A stretch of DNA of 64,000 nt from Ehretia macrophylla (taxonomy: Eukaryota > Streptophyta > Magnoliopsida > Boraginales > Ehretiaceae): positions 78,577,190 through 78,641,189 of the forward strand of contig CM075769.1 in the NCBI GenBank assembly GCA_037974665.1, read 5' to 3'. This document shows, in pieces, positions 24,201 through 35,400 of this stretch; within the stretch, counting starts at the first letter, position 1, and the number at the start of each line of letters is the position of its first letter. Both the position numbers and the translations under genes were made by a program. The notes under the pieces are model-generated. The model searched no databases. It worked only from the letters and a program-made list of their open reading frames with translations, and was not told where the DNA came from.

Positions 24201-24877
24201 TTGCATTCATCCAAGCATTAGTCGGCCTTGGGCTTCCAAATCTGATTTTTTTGTGTCTTCAAGGTGGAAATTTGAAATGCTAGCATGGGCTATGAGTCTT
24301 TTGTCGAGCAAGAGAGAGATTTGAGGTGGTTTTGGTCATTTTTTTATTCATTTGTGTCATAGTTTGTCTAAACATGCATATTTAATTGTGTAATTGTTCA
24401 ACCTTGTGCAACCACCATGGTATGGTCGGCCAATGCTAGCTTCAAATCTGATTTTTTTGTCAACTTTGATCATTAATTAATTGTGTCTTGAAAGTACAAA
24501 AAGAATAAGGAATAAAGAATGAAGAATGTTAGGTGTTTGGTGCATTTTTTGTCTTCTAGTGAGTTGAATTAGGATTATTGTATTGATAGTGGATTTTGTA
24601 GGATTGTTTAATAGTCTAGTGCTCCATGAAAGATACTTTCTTGATTAGCGTGAAGGCACGATTTCCTAGGTCTAGTGCACGTACTACGAGGTAGGACACG
24701 AACTACGAGACGAACGCACGTTTTTCAAATAAATGCACGCAACACTAATTGAATGCACGTAATTCAATGTATGGCACATAAAATGAACACAATTCTTAAA
24801 CCTAGGTCATGGCATGGAAATCTAGGTTAGGGCACACGAAGCTAGGCTTCGCACGCAAATCAGGGTCGGGCCTCAGA
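21299..24877 (-). repeat. Element A 5' LTR
   Basis: 3,579 bp, same length and layout as its partner at 12917-16495. The inner end is intact (plus-strand TGTCATGCC at 21299). The outer end reads ...CCTCAGA instead of ...CCTCACA, so the terminal TG of the element reads TC. Contains the CGTG-repeat U3 region (about 24870-24640) and the GC-richer block (about 22480-22240). It should carry the element promoter; no TATA box was assigned with confidence. Confidence 0.94.
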
Positions 24878-24882
24878 ACTTC
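24878..24882. other. Target site duplication, element A, right copy
   Basis: ACTTC, matching 12912-12916. Confidence 0.9.
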
Positions 24883-24980
24883 CCAGGGGGTCACCGATCC
24901 TAGTACTACTCTCGCCCAAGCACGCATGACTTCGGAGTTCTGATTGGATCCAGTGCATTAGTGCTGGTATGATCGCACTA
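24878..24980 (-). pseudogene. 5S rRNA copy 20, 5' part, cut by element A
   Basis: The 5' 103 nt of the interrupted gene, including the left-flank ACTTC duplication (24878-24882). It has extra changes at nt1, nt2, nt29, nt36, nt53, nt55 and nt85. It keeps all of the internal promoter region but lacks its natural 3' end and terminator. Confidence 0.93.
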
Positions 24981-25521
24981 GTCATGTTGAGGGCACAATT
25001 CAAATAATGTTAACTGTTCACAGTCCCAGCCTAGAAAGATGGCCCATTCAAAAGGCCCAATGGGCTTAACGACAACCCATCTGCTTCAACAACGCAACAT
25101 CCTTACCAGACGTGATATCGACACGTTGTAGGGCCCTCTGATTTCCCGCGAGTTAGGTTGTCGTCCTTTTAATAGTTCACGACGTACGATCCGGGACTAA
25201 AAAACAGGGCAAAAGAAGAAAAGTAGACTGAAACTGATGAAAACGTTAGATTTTGTGCTCCAAAAATGGCCACAGCGAGCAAGCTGGCTACCCTCGTTGT
25301 AGAGCTCTGAGAGAGCTTTGCAACGATATACTGTGCGCCGCGTAACTCCTTACGTATCAAAAGTTTTGGGCACCGGAGTGACGAAGACCAGGTCACAAAC
25401 CCCACGCCCTGGCTTTGCGGGCGCAGCCTTTACGCGAAGCGAAGTTGTCTTGCCCAATGTTCCGTGGGATTCTGTCATTGAGATTTGGTGGTTAAAGTAT
25501 CTTGGCAACCCTAACCAGGGC

Positions 25522-25536
25522 AAAAAAAATTGAAAA
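25522..25536 (-). terminator. Pol III terminator of 5S copy 21 (representative)
   Basis: Immediately 3' of the gene on the minus strand are four T residues, then CAA, then eight T residues. The same arrangement, with 7-10 T in the long run, follows nearly every intact copy and is the expected RNA polymerase III stop. Confidence 0.85.
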
Positions 25537-25537
25537 G

Positions 25538-25656
25538 GGGGTGCAACACGAGGACTTCCCAGGGGGTCACCCATCCTAGTACTACTCTCGCCCAAGCACG
25601 CTTAACTTCGGAGTGCTGATGGGATCCGGTGCATTAGTGATGGTATGATCGCACCC
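25538..25656 (-). rRNA. 5S rRNA, copy 21 (near consensus)
   Basis: Full length with only two differences, nt17 G>T and nt42 A>C. Internal promoter boxes are intact, with a clear upstream element and terminator, so it is among the best candidates for an active gene here. Confidence 0.96.
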
Positions 25657-25684
25657 GTTATGTTGAGGGCACAATTCCTATATG
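25657..25684 (-). promoter_or_regulatory. Upstream promoter of 5S copy 21 (representative)
   Basis: On the minus strand: C at -1, GC at -14/-13 and CATATAG at -28 to -22. These match the three upstream elements known for plant 5S genes (C at -1, GC near -12, TATA-like near -28). Other copies carry CATAAAG or CATATAG in the same place. Confidence 0.8.
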
Positions 25685-26215
25685 TGTTAACGGTTCGTAG
25701 TCCCAGCCTAGATAGATGGCCCATTCAAAAGGCCCAATGGGCTTAACGACAACCCATCCGCTTCAACAACGCAGCATCCTCACCAGACATGATATCGACA
25801 CAATGTAGGGCCCTCTCATGTCTCGTGAGTCAGGTTGTCGTCCTTTTAACAGTTCACGACGTACGATCCGGGACGGAAAAACAAGGCTAAAGAAGAAAAG
25901 TGGATTGAAACTGATGAAAACGTTCGAGTTTGTGCTCCAAAAAATGGGCACAGCGAACAAGCTGGCTGCCCTCGTTGTAGAGCTCTCAGAGAGCTTTGCA
26001 CCGGTATGCTGTGCACCGCGTAACTCCTTACAGATCAAAAGTTATGGGCAACGAAGTGACGGAGACCTGGTCACAAACCCTACGCCCTCGGTTTGCGGGC
26101 CCAGCCTCTACGTGAAGCGAAGTTGTCTTGCCCAACGTTCAGTGGGATTCAGTAATAGAGATTTGGTGGATAAAGTATCTTGGCAACCCAAACCGGGGCA
26201 AAAAAAATTGAAAAG

Positions 26216-26334
26216 AGGGTGCAACACGAGGACTTCCCATGGGGTCACCCATCCTAGTACTACTCTCACCCAAGCACGCTTAACTACGGAGTTCTGATGG
26301 GATCCTGTACATTAGTGCTAGTATGATCGCACCC
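26216..26334 (-). rRNA. 5S rRNA, copy 22
   Basis: Full length. Seven differences: nt15 C>T, nt26 C>T, nt29 C>A, nt49 A>T, nt67 C>T, nt95 C>A, nt119 C>T. Confidence 0.93.
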
Positions 26335-26893
26335 GCCTTGTTGAGGGGACAATTCCTTTATTTGTTAATGGTTCACAGTCCCAGCCTAGAGAGATGGCCC
26401 ATTCAAAAGGCCCAATGGGCTTAACGACAACCCATCCGCTTCAACAACGCAGCATCCTCGCAAGACGTGATATCGACACGTTGTAGGGCCCTCTGATGTC
26501 CCGCGAGTCAGGTTGTCGTCCTTTTAACAATTCATGACGTACGATCCAGGACGAAAAAACAAGGCAAAAGAAGAAAAGTGTCCTGAAACTGATGAAATCG
26601 TTCGATTTTGGGCTCCAAAAACAGGCACAGCAAGCAAGCTGGCTAACCCCGTCGTAGAGCTCTCAGAGACCTTTGAAACGGTATGTTGTGCGCCGCGTAA
26701 CTACTTATGGATCAAAAGTTATGGGCACCGAAGCAACGGAGACCTGGTCACAAACCCTATGCCCTCGGTTTACGGGCCCAGCCTCTACGTGAAGCGAAGT
26801 TGTCAAGCCCAATGTTCCATGGGATTCAGTAATAAAGATTTGGTGGATAAAGTATCTTGCCAACCCTAACCGGAGCAAAAAAAATTGAAAAAG

Positions 26894-27012
26894 GCGGTGC
26901 AATACGAGGACTTCTCAGGGGGTCACTCATCCTAGTACTACTCTCGCACAAGCACGCTTAACTTTGAAGTTCTGATGGGATCCGATGCATTAGTGCTGGT
27001 ATGATCGTACCT
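26894..27012 (-). rRNA. 5S rRNA, copy 23
   Basis: Full length but degenerate, ten differences: nt1 G>A, nt5 G>A, nt28 C>T, nt46 C>T, nt48 G>A, nt65 G>T, nt86 G>A, nt98 G>A, nt110 G>A, nt118 C>G. Eight are C/G-to-T/A transitions. Confidence 0.91.
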
Positions 27013-27570
27013 GTCATGTTGAGGGCACAATTCCTTTATGTGTTAACGGTTCACAGTCCCAGCCTAGAGAGATGGCCCATTTAGAAGGCCCAATGGGCTT
27101 AACGACAACCCACCAGCTTCAACAATGCAGCATCCTTGCAAGACGTGATATCGACGCGTTGTAGGGCCCTCTGATGTCCTGCGAGTCGGGTTGTCCTCCT
27201 TTTAACAATTCACGACGTACGATCCGGGATGAAAAAACAGAGCAAAAGAAGAAAAGTGGCCTGAAACTGGTGAAAACGTTCGATTTTGGGCTCCAAAAAT
27301 GGGCACAACGAGCAAGCTAGCTACCCCCGTCGTAGAGATCTTAGAGAGATTTGCAACGGTATGCTGTGCACCGCGTAACTCGTTACGGATCAAAAGTTAT
27401 GGGCACCGGAGCGACGGAGACCTGGTCACAAACCATACGCCCTCTGTTTGCGGGCCCAGCCTTTACGTGAAGCGAAGTTGTCATGCCCAATGTTCAGTGG
27501 GATTCAATAATTGAGATTTGGTGGATAAAGTATGTTGGCAACCATAACCAGGGCAAAAAAAATTGAAAAG

Positions 27571-27689
27571 GGGGTGCAACACGAGGACTTCTCAAGGGGT
27601 CACCCATCCTAGTACTACTCTCGCCCAAGCACGCTTAAGTGCGAAGTTCTGATGGGATCATGTGCATTAGTGCTGGTATGATCGTACCC
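27571..27689 (-). rRNA. 5S rRNA, copy 24
   Basis: Full length. Eight differences: nt5 G>A, nt29 C>A, nt30 G>T, nt46 C>T, nt49 A>C, nt51 G>C, nt95 C>T, nt98 G>A. The start of the A box is changed. Confidence 0.92.
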
Positions 27690-28246
27690 GTCATGTTGAG
27701 GGCACAATTCCTTTATGTGTTAACGGTTCATAGTCCCAGCCTAGAGAGATGCTCATTCAAAAGGCCCAATGGGCTTAACGACAACCCATCCGCTTCTACA
27801 ACGCAGCATGCTTGCAAGACGTGATATCGACACGTTTTAAGGCCCTCTGATGTCCCGCGAGTCAGGTTGTCGTCCTTTTAGCAATTCACGACGTACGATC
27901 CGGGACGGCAAAACAGAGCAAAAGAAGAAAAGTAGCCTGAAACTGATGAAAACGGTCGAGTTTGGGCTCCAAAAAAGGGCCCGGCGAGCATGCTGGCTAC
28001 CCCCGTCGTAGAGCTCTCAGTGAGCTTTGCAACGGTATGCTGTACGCCGCATAACTCCTTACGAATCAAAAGTTATGGGCACCGGAGCAACGGAGACCTG
28101 GTCACAAACCCTACGCCCTCGGTTTGCGGGCCCAGCCTCTACGTGAAGCGAAGTTGTCTTGCCCAATGTTTCGTGGGATTTAGTAATAGAGATTTGGTGG
28201 ATAAAGTATCTTGGCAACCCTTACCAGGGCAAAAAAAAATGAAAAG

Positions 28247-28365
28247 GGGGTACAACACGAGGACTTCCCAAAGGGTCACCTATCCTAGTACTACTCTCGC
28301 CCAAGCACGCTTAACTTCGGAGTTCTGATTAGATACGGTGCATTAGTGCTGGTATGATCGCACCC
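28247..28365 (-). rRNA. 5S rRNA, copy 25
   Basis: Full length. Seven differences: nt31 G>T, nt35 C>T, nt36 C>A, nt85 G>A, nt94 C>T, nt95 C>T, nt114 C>T. Confidence 0.93.
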
Positions 28366-28924
28366 GTCATGTTGGGGGCATAATTGCTATATGTGCTAAC
28401 GGTTCACAGTCCCAGCCTAGAGAGATAGCCCATTCAAAAGGCCCAATGGGCTAAACGACAACCCATCCGCTTTAACAACGCAGCATCCTTGCAAGACATG
28501 ATATCGACAAGTTGTAGGGCCCTCTAATGTCCCGTGAATCAGGTTGTCGTCCTTTTAAAAATTCACGACGTATGATCCGGGACGGAAAAACAGAGCAAAA
28601 GAAGAAAAGTGGCCTGAAATTGATGAAATCGTTCGATTTTGGGCTCCAAAAATGGGCACAGGGAGCAAGATGGCTGCCCCCGTCGTACAGCTCTCACAGA
28701 GCTTTGCAACGGTATGCTGTGCGCCGCGTTACTCCTTATGGATCAAAAGTTATGGGCACTGGAGCGACGGAGACCTGTTCACAAACCCAACGCCCTCGGT
28801 TTGCGGGCCCAGCCTCTATGTGAAGCGAAGTTGTCTTGCCCAATGTTCCGTGGGATTCAGTAATAGAGATTTGGTGGAGAAAGTATCTTGGCAACCCTAA
28901 CCAGGGCAAAAAAAAGTTGAAAAG

Positions 28925-29043
28925 CGAGTACAACACGAGGACTTCCCAGGGGGTGACCTATCCTTGTACTACTCTTGCCCAAGCACGCTTAACTTCGGAG
29001 TTCTGATGGGATCCGGTGCATTAGTGCTAGTATGATCGCACCC
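28925..29043 (-). rRNA. 5S rRNA, copy 26
   Basis: Full length. Eight differences: nt15 C>T, nt68 G>A, nt79 T>A, nt85 G>A, nt89 G>C, nt114 C>T, nt117 C>T, nt119 C>G. The rearranged 882-bp unit lies on its right side. Confidence 0.92.
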
Positions 29044-29427
29044 GTCATGTTGCGGGCACAATTCCTTAATGTGTTAACGGTTCACAGTCCCAGCCTAGAG
29101 AGATAGCCCATTCAGAAGGCCCAATGGGCTTAACGACAACCTATCTGCTTCAACAACGAAGAATGCTTGCAAGACGTGATATCGACACATTGTAGGGCCC
29201 TCTGATGTCCCGCGAGTCAGGTTGTCGTCCTTTTAACAGTTCACGACGTACGATCCGGGACGAAAAAACAGAGCAAAAGAAGAAAAGTGGCATGAAACTG
29301 ATGAAAACGTTCGATTCAGGGCTTCAAAAATGGGCACAGCGAGCAAGCTGGCGTCCCCCATCATAGAGCTCTCATAGAGCTTTGCAACAGTATGTTGTGC
29401 GCCGCGTAACTCCTTACGGATCAAAAG

Positions 29428-29750
29428 TTATGGGCACCGGAGCGACGGAGACCTGGTCACAAACCCTATGCCCTCGGTTTGCGGGCCCAGCCTCTACGTG
29501 AAGCGAAGTTGTGTGAGGCCCGACCCCAAATAACGTGTCCTACCTTGATTTGTGCGCCTCAGACCTAAAATTATATGATCGACCTTGGATTACAAGCCCT
29601 GTCTTGGTTTTCATGCATGCCTCGTTATACGTGTCTTAGACTTAAAATTATATGACCGACCTTGGATTATGGGCACCGGAGCGACGGAGACATGGTCACA
29701 AACCCTACGCTCTTGGTTTACGGGCCCAGCCTCTACGTGTAGCGAAGTTG
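29428..29750. repeat. Spacer duplication around an LTR fragment
   Basis: Spacer sequence at 29428-29511 is repeated at 29667-29750, on the two sides of the 155-bp LTR piece. The copies start at the same TTATGGGCACC and end at the same CGAAGTTG, with several substitutions between them. Confidence 0.85.
29512..29666 (+). mobile_element. LTR fragment B (first part of a C/D-type LTR)
   Basis: Starts TGTGAGGCCC like the plus-strand LTRs of elements C and D and follows their first part. The stretch AGACCTAAAATTATATGA...CCTTGGATTA occurs twice inside it (about 29560-29592 and 29637-29669), where C and D have it once. It then passes straight into 5S spacer at TTATGGGCACC. Its left junction is at the same base of the 5S unit as the left junction of element C. 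Confidence 0.88.
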
Positions 29751-29819
29751 TCTTGCCCAATGTTCCATGGGATTCAGTAATAGAGATTTGGTGGATAAAG
29801 TATCTTGGCAAACAAAACC

Positions 29820-29925
29820 AGGACTTCCCAGGGGGTCACCCATCCTAGTACTACTCTCGCCCAAGCACGCTTAACTTCGGAGTTCTGATGGGATCCGGTG
29901 CATTAGTGCTGGTATGATTGCACCT
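29820..29925 (-). pseudogene. 5S rRNA copy 27, lacking its 3' end and terminator
   Basis: Retains nt 1-106 and is otherwise close to consensus (nt1 G>A, nt7 G>A), but the last 13 nt and the T-run terminator are missing in a deletion of about 34 bp at 29807-29819. The RNA could not form helix I. Unlikely to give functional 5S rRNA. Confidence 0.92.
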
Positions 29926-30483
29926 GTCATGTTGAGGGCACAATTCCTATATTTGTTAACGGTTCACAGTCCCAGCCTAGAGAGATAGCCCGTTCAAAAG
30001 GCCCAATGGGCTTAACGGCAACCCATCCTCTTCAACAAAGCAGCATGCTTGCAAGATGTGATATCGACACGTTGTAGGGCCCTATGATGTCCCGCAAGTC
30101 AGGTTGTCGTCCTTTTAACAGTTCACGATGTACGATCCGGGACGGAAAAACAGAGCAAAAGTAGAAAAGTGGCCTGAAACTGATGAAAACGTTTGATTTT
30201 GGGCTCCAAAAAGGGGCAAAGCGAGCAAGCTGGCTGCCCCCGTTGTAGAGCTCTCAGAGAGCTTTGCAACGGTATGTTGTGCACAGCGTAACTCCTTACG
30301 GATCAAAAGTTGTAGGCACCGGAGAGACGGAGACCTGGTCACAAACCCTACGCCCTCGGTTTGCGGGCCCTGCCTCTACGTGAAACGAAGTTGTCCTACC
30401 CAATGTTCCATGGGATTCAGTAATAGAGATTTGGTGGATAAAGTATCTTGGCAACCCTAACCAGGGCAAAAAAAATTGAAAAG

Positions 30484-30602
30484 GGGGTACAACACGAGGA
30501 CTTTCCAAGGGGTCACCTATCCTAGTACTACTCTCGCCCAAGCACGCTTAACTTCGGAGTTCTGATGGGATCCTGTGCATTAGTGCTGGTATGATCGCAC
30601 CT
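30484..30602 (-). rRNA. 5S rRNA, copy 28
   Basis: Full length. Six differences: nt1 G>A, nt29 C>A, nt85 G>A, nt95 C>T, nt99 G>A, nt114 C>T. Confidence 0.94.
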
Positions 30603-31160
30603 GTCTTGTTGAGGGCACAATTCCTATATATGTTAACGGTTCACAGTCCCAGCCTTGAGAGATGACCAATTCAAAAGGCCCAATGGGCTTAACGATAACC
30701 CATCTGCTTCAACAACGCAGCATCCTCGCAAGACGTGATATCGACACGTTGTAGGGCCCTCTAATGTCCTGCGAGTCTGGTTGTACTCCTTTTAATAGTT
30801 CACGACGTACGATCCGGGATGAAAAAACAGAGCAAAGAAAGAAAAGTGGCCTGAAACTGATGAAAACGTTCAATTTTGGGCTCCAAAAATGGGCACAACG
30901 AGCAAGCTGGCTGCCCCCATCGTAGAGCTCTCAGAGAGATTTGCAACGGTATGTTGTGCGCCGCATAACTCCTTGCGGATCAAAAGTTATGGGAACCAGA
31001 GCGACGGAGACCTGGTCACAAACCCTACGCCCTCGGTTTGCGGCCCCAGCCTCTACGTGAAGTGAATTTGTCTTGCCCAATGTTCGGTGGGATTCAGTAA
31101 TAGAGATTTGGTGGATAAATTATCTTGGCAACCCTAACTAGGGCAAAAAAAATTGAAAAA

Positions 31161-31279
31161 GGGGTGCAACACGAGGACTTCCTAGGGGGTCACCGATCCT
31201 AGTACTACTCTCGCCCAAGCACGCTTAACTTCGGAGTTCTGATGGGATCCGGTGCATTAGTGCTGGTATGATTGCACCC
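31161..31279 (-). rRNA. 5S rRNA, copy 29 (near consensus)
   Basis: Full length with three differences: nt7 G>A, nt85 G>C (C box), nt97 G>A. Confidence 0.95.
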
Positions 31280-31836
31280 ATCATGTTGAGGGCACAATTC
31301 TTTTATGTGTTAACTGTTCATAGTTCCAGCCTAGAGAGATGGCCTATTCAAATGGCCCAATGGGCTTAACGATAACCCATCCGCTTCAACAACGTAGGAT
31401 CCTCACCAGACGTTATATCGACACGTTGTAGGGCCATCTGATGTCCCGCGAGTCAGGTTGTCGTCCTTTTAACATTTCACGACGTACGATCCGGGATAGA
31501 AAAACAGAGTAAAAGAAGAAAAGTGGCCTGAAACTGATGAAAACATACAATTTTGGGCTCCAAAAAGGGGTAGAGCGAGCAAGCTAGCTGTCCCCGTCGT
31601 AGAGCTCTTAGAGAGCTTTGCAACGGTATGTTGTGCACCGCGTAACTCCTTACGGATCAAAAGTGATGGGCACCGGAGCTATGGAGACCTGGTCACAAAC
31701 CCTACGCCCTCGGTTTGCGGGCCCAGCCTTACGTGAAGCGAAATTGTCTTGCCCAATGTTCCGTGGGATTCAGTAATAGAGATTTGGTGGATAAAGTATC
31801 TTTGCAACCCTAACTAGGTAAAAAAAAATTGAATAA

Positions 31837-31955
31837 GGGGTGCAACACGAGGACTTCCCAGGGGGTCACCCATCTTAGTACTACTCTCGCCCAAGCAAGC
31901 TTAACTTCGGAGTTCTGATGGGATCCGATGCATTAGTGCTGGTATGATCGCACCC
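31837..31955 (-). rRNA. 5S rRNA, copy 30 (near consensus)
   Basis: Full length with three differences: nt28 C>T, nt58 G>T (A box), nt81 G>A. Element C lies in the spacer of this unit, 587 bp from the gene's left edge. Confidence 0.95.
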
Positions 31956-32418
31956 GTCATGTGGAGGGCACAATTCCTTTATGTTTTAATGGTTCACAGT
32001 CCCAGCCTAGAGAGATGGCCCATTCAAAAGGCCCAATGGGCTTGACGACAACCCATCCTCTTCAACAACGCATCATCCTTACTAGACGTGATATCAACAC
32101 GTTGTAGGGCCCTCTGATGTCCCGCGAGTCAGGTTGTCGTCCTTTTAACAGTTCACCACGTACGATCCGGGACGGAAAAACAGAGCAAAAGAAGAAAAGT
32201 GGCCTGAAACTGATGAAAATGTTCGATTTTGGGCTCCAAAAATCGGAACAGTGAACAAGCTGGCTGCCCTCATCGTAGAGCTCTCAGAGAGCTTTGTAAC
32301 GGTATGTTGTGCGCCACGTAACTCCTTACGGATCAAAAGTTATGGGCACCGGAGCGATGGAGACCTGATCACAAACCCTACGCCCTCGGTTTGCGGGCCC
32401 AGCCTCTACGTGATGCGA

Positions 32419-32423
32419 AGTTG
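32419..32423. other. Target site duplication, element C, left copy
   Basis: AGTTG, repeated at 42651-42655. Confidence 0.92.
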
Positions 32424-35400
32424 TGTGAGGCCCTACTCCGAATAACGTGTCCTACCTCAATTTGCTCGCCTTAGACCTAAAATTATATGACTGACCTTGG
32501 ATTACGTCCCCTATCTTAGTTTTCGTGCATGCCTCGTTATACGTGCCTTAACCTAGAATTGTGTGCCCTAATCCTCGATATACGTTCGATACCTAGATAA
32601 ACATGCCGTGACCTTAATTTACGTGCGAGACCTTGATTTGCGTGTGTCTCTTCATTTCGTGTGCATTAACCTTGAACTGCGTGCTTTAACCTAGGTTTAA
32701 GAAGTGTGTCTTGAATTACGTGCATTAGTCTTGAAGTTCGTGTCTTATCTCGTAGTTCGTGTCTACCTCGTAATTCGTGCCCTAGATATAGGAATCCGTG
32801 CCACCACGTTAATCAAGAAAGAATCCTACACAAAGCACTAGACACTAAAATAATCCTACACAATCTACTAACCAATATTATATTCCTAATTCAAATTCTC
32901 TACAAACTCCACTAACAATAAAATAGTAGTAAACTACTCCTACAATTTCCACTTTCTATTATTCTATTCATAATTCAACTCATCAACAAACATTCCTATA
33001 TTTTATTCTACCTAGATTCCCTAATTTCCCAACATTCCTATGACAATTCTAATGACACAAATGCATAAAGAATTATTCCTAGACAAACTATGACAAACAC
33101 TTAGCACAATGTATCAAAAATAGCTCAAAACCACCTAAATCCTCTACTTTGCTCAACCAAACCATCCTTGCCCATGCTAAACATTTTAAAATCACACATT
33201 GAAGACACAAAAATCAGAATTTAATGGCCCAAGGCCAACCACATGCTTAAAGGATGCAAAGGCTTTCATTTTTTTGTCATTTCTTCTTTCTTCCTCAACC
33301 TTCTCTCTCTCCCTCTCATTCTCTCTCTCCATCTCGGTTTTGGGCTGAGTTTCTTCATCCCTTAGCTCATCTTCATCATCCTATGGTGCATCAAGACAAA
33401 CAACAAGCAAAGAAACTCACCCAAGCAAGCTAGGATGCAAGAAACACACATGCAAGCATTTTGAGTCACCATTTTCGGCCTTGGTGAGTTTTTAAGCTTC
33501 CATTTCTTTTCTTCTTGTTCTAACCACATGAATGTACTAAGAGATTGATCACTAGGCTAGGAAAAATAGAGAAAACCAAGTTGGAATCTCGGCTAAGCAA
33601 GAAGAAGAAGAGATTTGAGCTTCAACAAGTTTTTGTGCATCTTTTGGGTTGATTGCTAAGGTGAGGGCTAAAACCTTTTGAAAATCCTTCAAAAATTCAC
33701 ATGCATGCTCATGAATGTATGTCTTTGCTTCTGTACTTGATTTATATGGTCGTTCATAAGCTTAAACGACCATGCATGGCAAGAATTTGGCTTGTAAGTG
33801 ATGCTAGGTGAACTCGGATTGCTGACAGCTCTCTGACCAGTCTGTTTCAAGGTAAGTTTAGCTAGGAAAATTATGTTTAAAATGCATTAAAATTGGTAGG
33901 TGACTAGTTTGGACAGTTTTGAACATTTTTTCCAGAAATAGGCCGAAGCTAATTTTGAATCTAAGGTCCTCAAAATGGCCAATCTTTAAAATGTGTCCAA
34001 ATCTGGAAATCTGGAAAAATGAAGCAGGTTTTGGCAGATGCACTGACCTTGTGGAACGAACCATATTGGACTTAGTCAATGATGTCAAAAATGCATGAAA
34101 TTTGGTGTGCTTCTTGATTTTTCAGTTCTGGACAATTTGTTCAGAAATCGACCAAGGCTAAATCTGACTCTAAGGACCTCAAAAACGTCAATTACTGAAA
34201 AGTGTGCAAATCTGTACAGTTTTGTGCTATTCCACTGTTTCAGCTATATCTAATGATTCCAACTCCAATTGATGCAAGGTTTGTTTCTGATTTTAGTTAA
34301 CTTCTTAAGCTTTAATTTGACATCTTATTCACTGGATTTGGAGATTGTTTGATTATCCTATTGATTGTGATAAAACAGCCTATTGCAGCAAGGGTTTCAC
34401 TTAATGTTGTACTTAGAAACAATTATTGTAACCTCTCTTGTGGTGTTAATTGCTTGGAATTGTGGTGTTGAGATGTTGTGTGGACTGTTTTGAGTACTTG
34501 AGGATGTTGAATTATATGATGCATGGTTTGAGATTAACTTTGAGCTTGGTTGAGGATCAAATTGCACAAATATGCACGAAATGGAAACCCTAATGACTAG
34601 GTATTTTTGCTAAGTGTTGATCATTTGAATATTGTGTGGAATTATATGTTTAGTAGGCTGCCCGTAGTTGCCCTTATAAGCTTAAATGTAATTTTGATCA
34701 TTGCATGTTGACAAATAGGCTTTTCTTGCATCCGAACCCACGTAGATGTTGTTGCATGTTGAATAATCATATCACTTGATTACGTGGACTTCAAAATGAG
34801 CTATATGGCTTGACTTACATGTGTTACATGGCTGCCCCGTTTAATGTTCATATGGCTCTATATGCCTTTCAAGTGAAATTACTTGTCTTATCGTGCCTTG
34901 TTTGACTACTTGACAACGTGCGACCTTATAACTATTCGGAGGCGACCTACTTTGTTGTCCTCCTAATGTGATATGTTAAATGTTATAAATTTTCATTGCA
35001 TAGGAGGTTGCAACCTTTCATTGTGGCATGGTAGCGTTTCACGAACGCCGGGCGGCATAGGGCTTGCCGGTGCTCCCGTGAATACCATGGTCCAATTCCC
35101 TCTCTTGCTTGGCATTCCACCCTCGGAGAGTTGGGTCGTAGGTTTCGGGGTACATCCGGAGTATACCCAATTGGGAGCGATAAGTGGATTATTGAAGTCG
35201 GCCGCAACAATTGTATCGAAATCGAAATTGTGAGCAACTGTTCACCGTATCCTTGAAATGATTGGTAAATGTATCTGTTACTTGATTTGTTTCATATATT
35301 TGCATACCTTATTATTTGTAAGACGTGACATGTTTTCAAAAAGAGTTTTCATAAATTGAACCGGAAAATGAGTTTCAAAACGTATTTCTCGTTCCCCCTC

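Larger units (their letters stand above)
12917..24877 (-). mobile_element. Element A: complete Tekay/Del-like Ty3/gypsy chromovirus
   Basis: An 11,961-bp LTR retrotransposon inserted in 5S copy 20 and read on the minus strand. Order in its own direction: 5' LTR (21299-24877), 12-bp gap, initiator-Met tRNA primer-binding site, leader, one gag-pol frame, polypurine tract, 3' LTR (12917-16495). The two LTRs have equal length (3,579 bp) but visibly differ by scattered substitutions, so the insertion is not recent. The chromodomain at the integrase end and very long LTRs fit Tekay/Del chromoviruses, which favour heterochromatin. Seven in-frame stops make it non-autonomous today. Clade is inferred from motifs, not from a tree. 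Confidence 0.95.
24878..32423 (-). repeat. 5S rDNA tandem array, block 2 (units 20-30)
   Basis: Same unit and orientation as block 1. With element A removed, the step from copy 20 to 21 is 676 bp, so the array was in phase before insertion. It contains the 882-bp rearranged unit with the LTR fragment (29512-29666). Spacers otherwise hold only the motifs described for block 1. Confidence 0.96.

Noticed and set aside
24876..24882. An imperfect GAACTTC/GACTTC target duplication for element A with the LTR ending at ...CCTCA
   Set aside because: Comparison with element C shows the LTR starts TGTGAGG, so the right end is ...CTCAGA (mutated CTCACA) and the target duplication is a perfect ACTTC.
29512..29666. 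Fragment B as an independent solo LTR insertion
   Set aside because: It has only the first part of an LTR, no far end and no second target copy, and the spacer is duplicated around it.
34973..35233. An 86-codon frame in the GC-richer LTR block of element C (also 41553-41813)
   Set aside because: In element A and D LTRs the frame is broken or replaced. Conservation is at the DNA level, so it is better explained as a regulatory or leader block.
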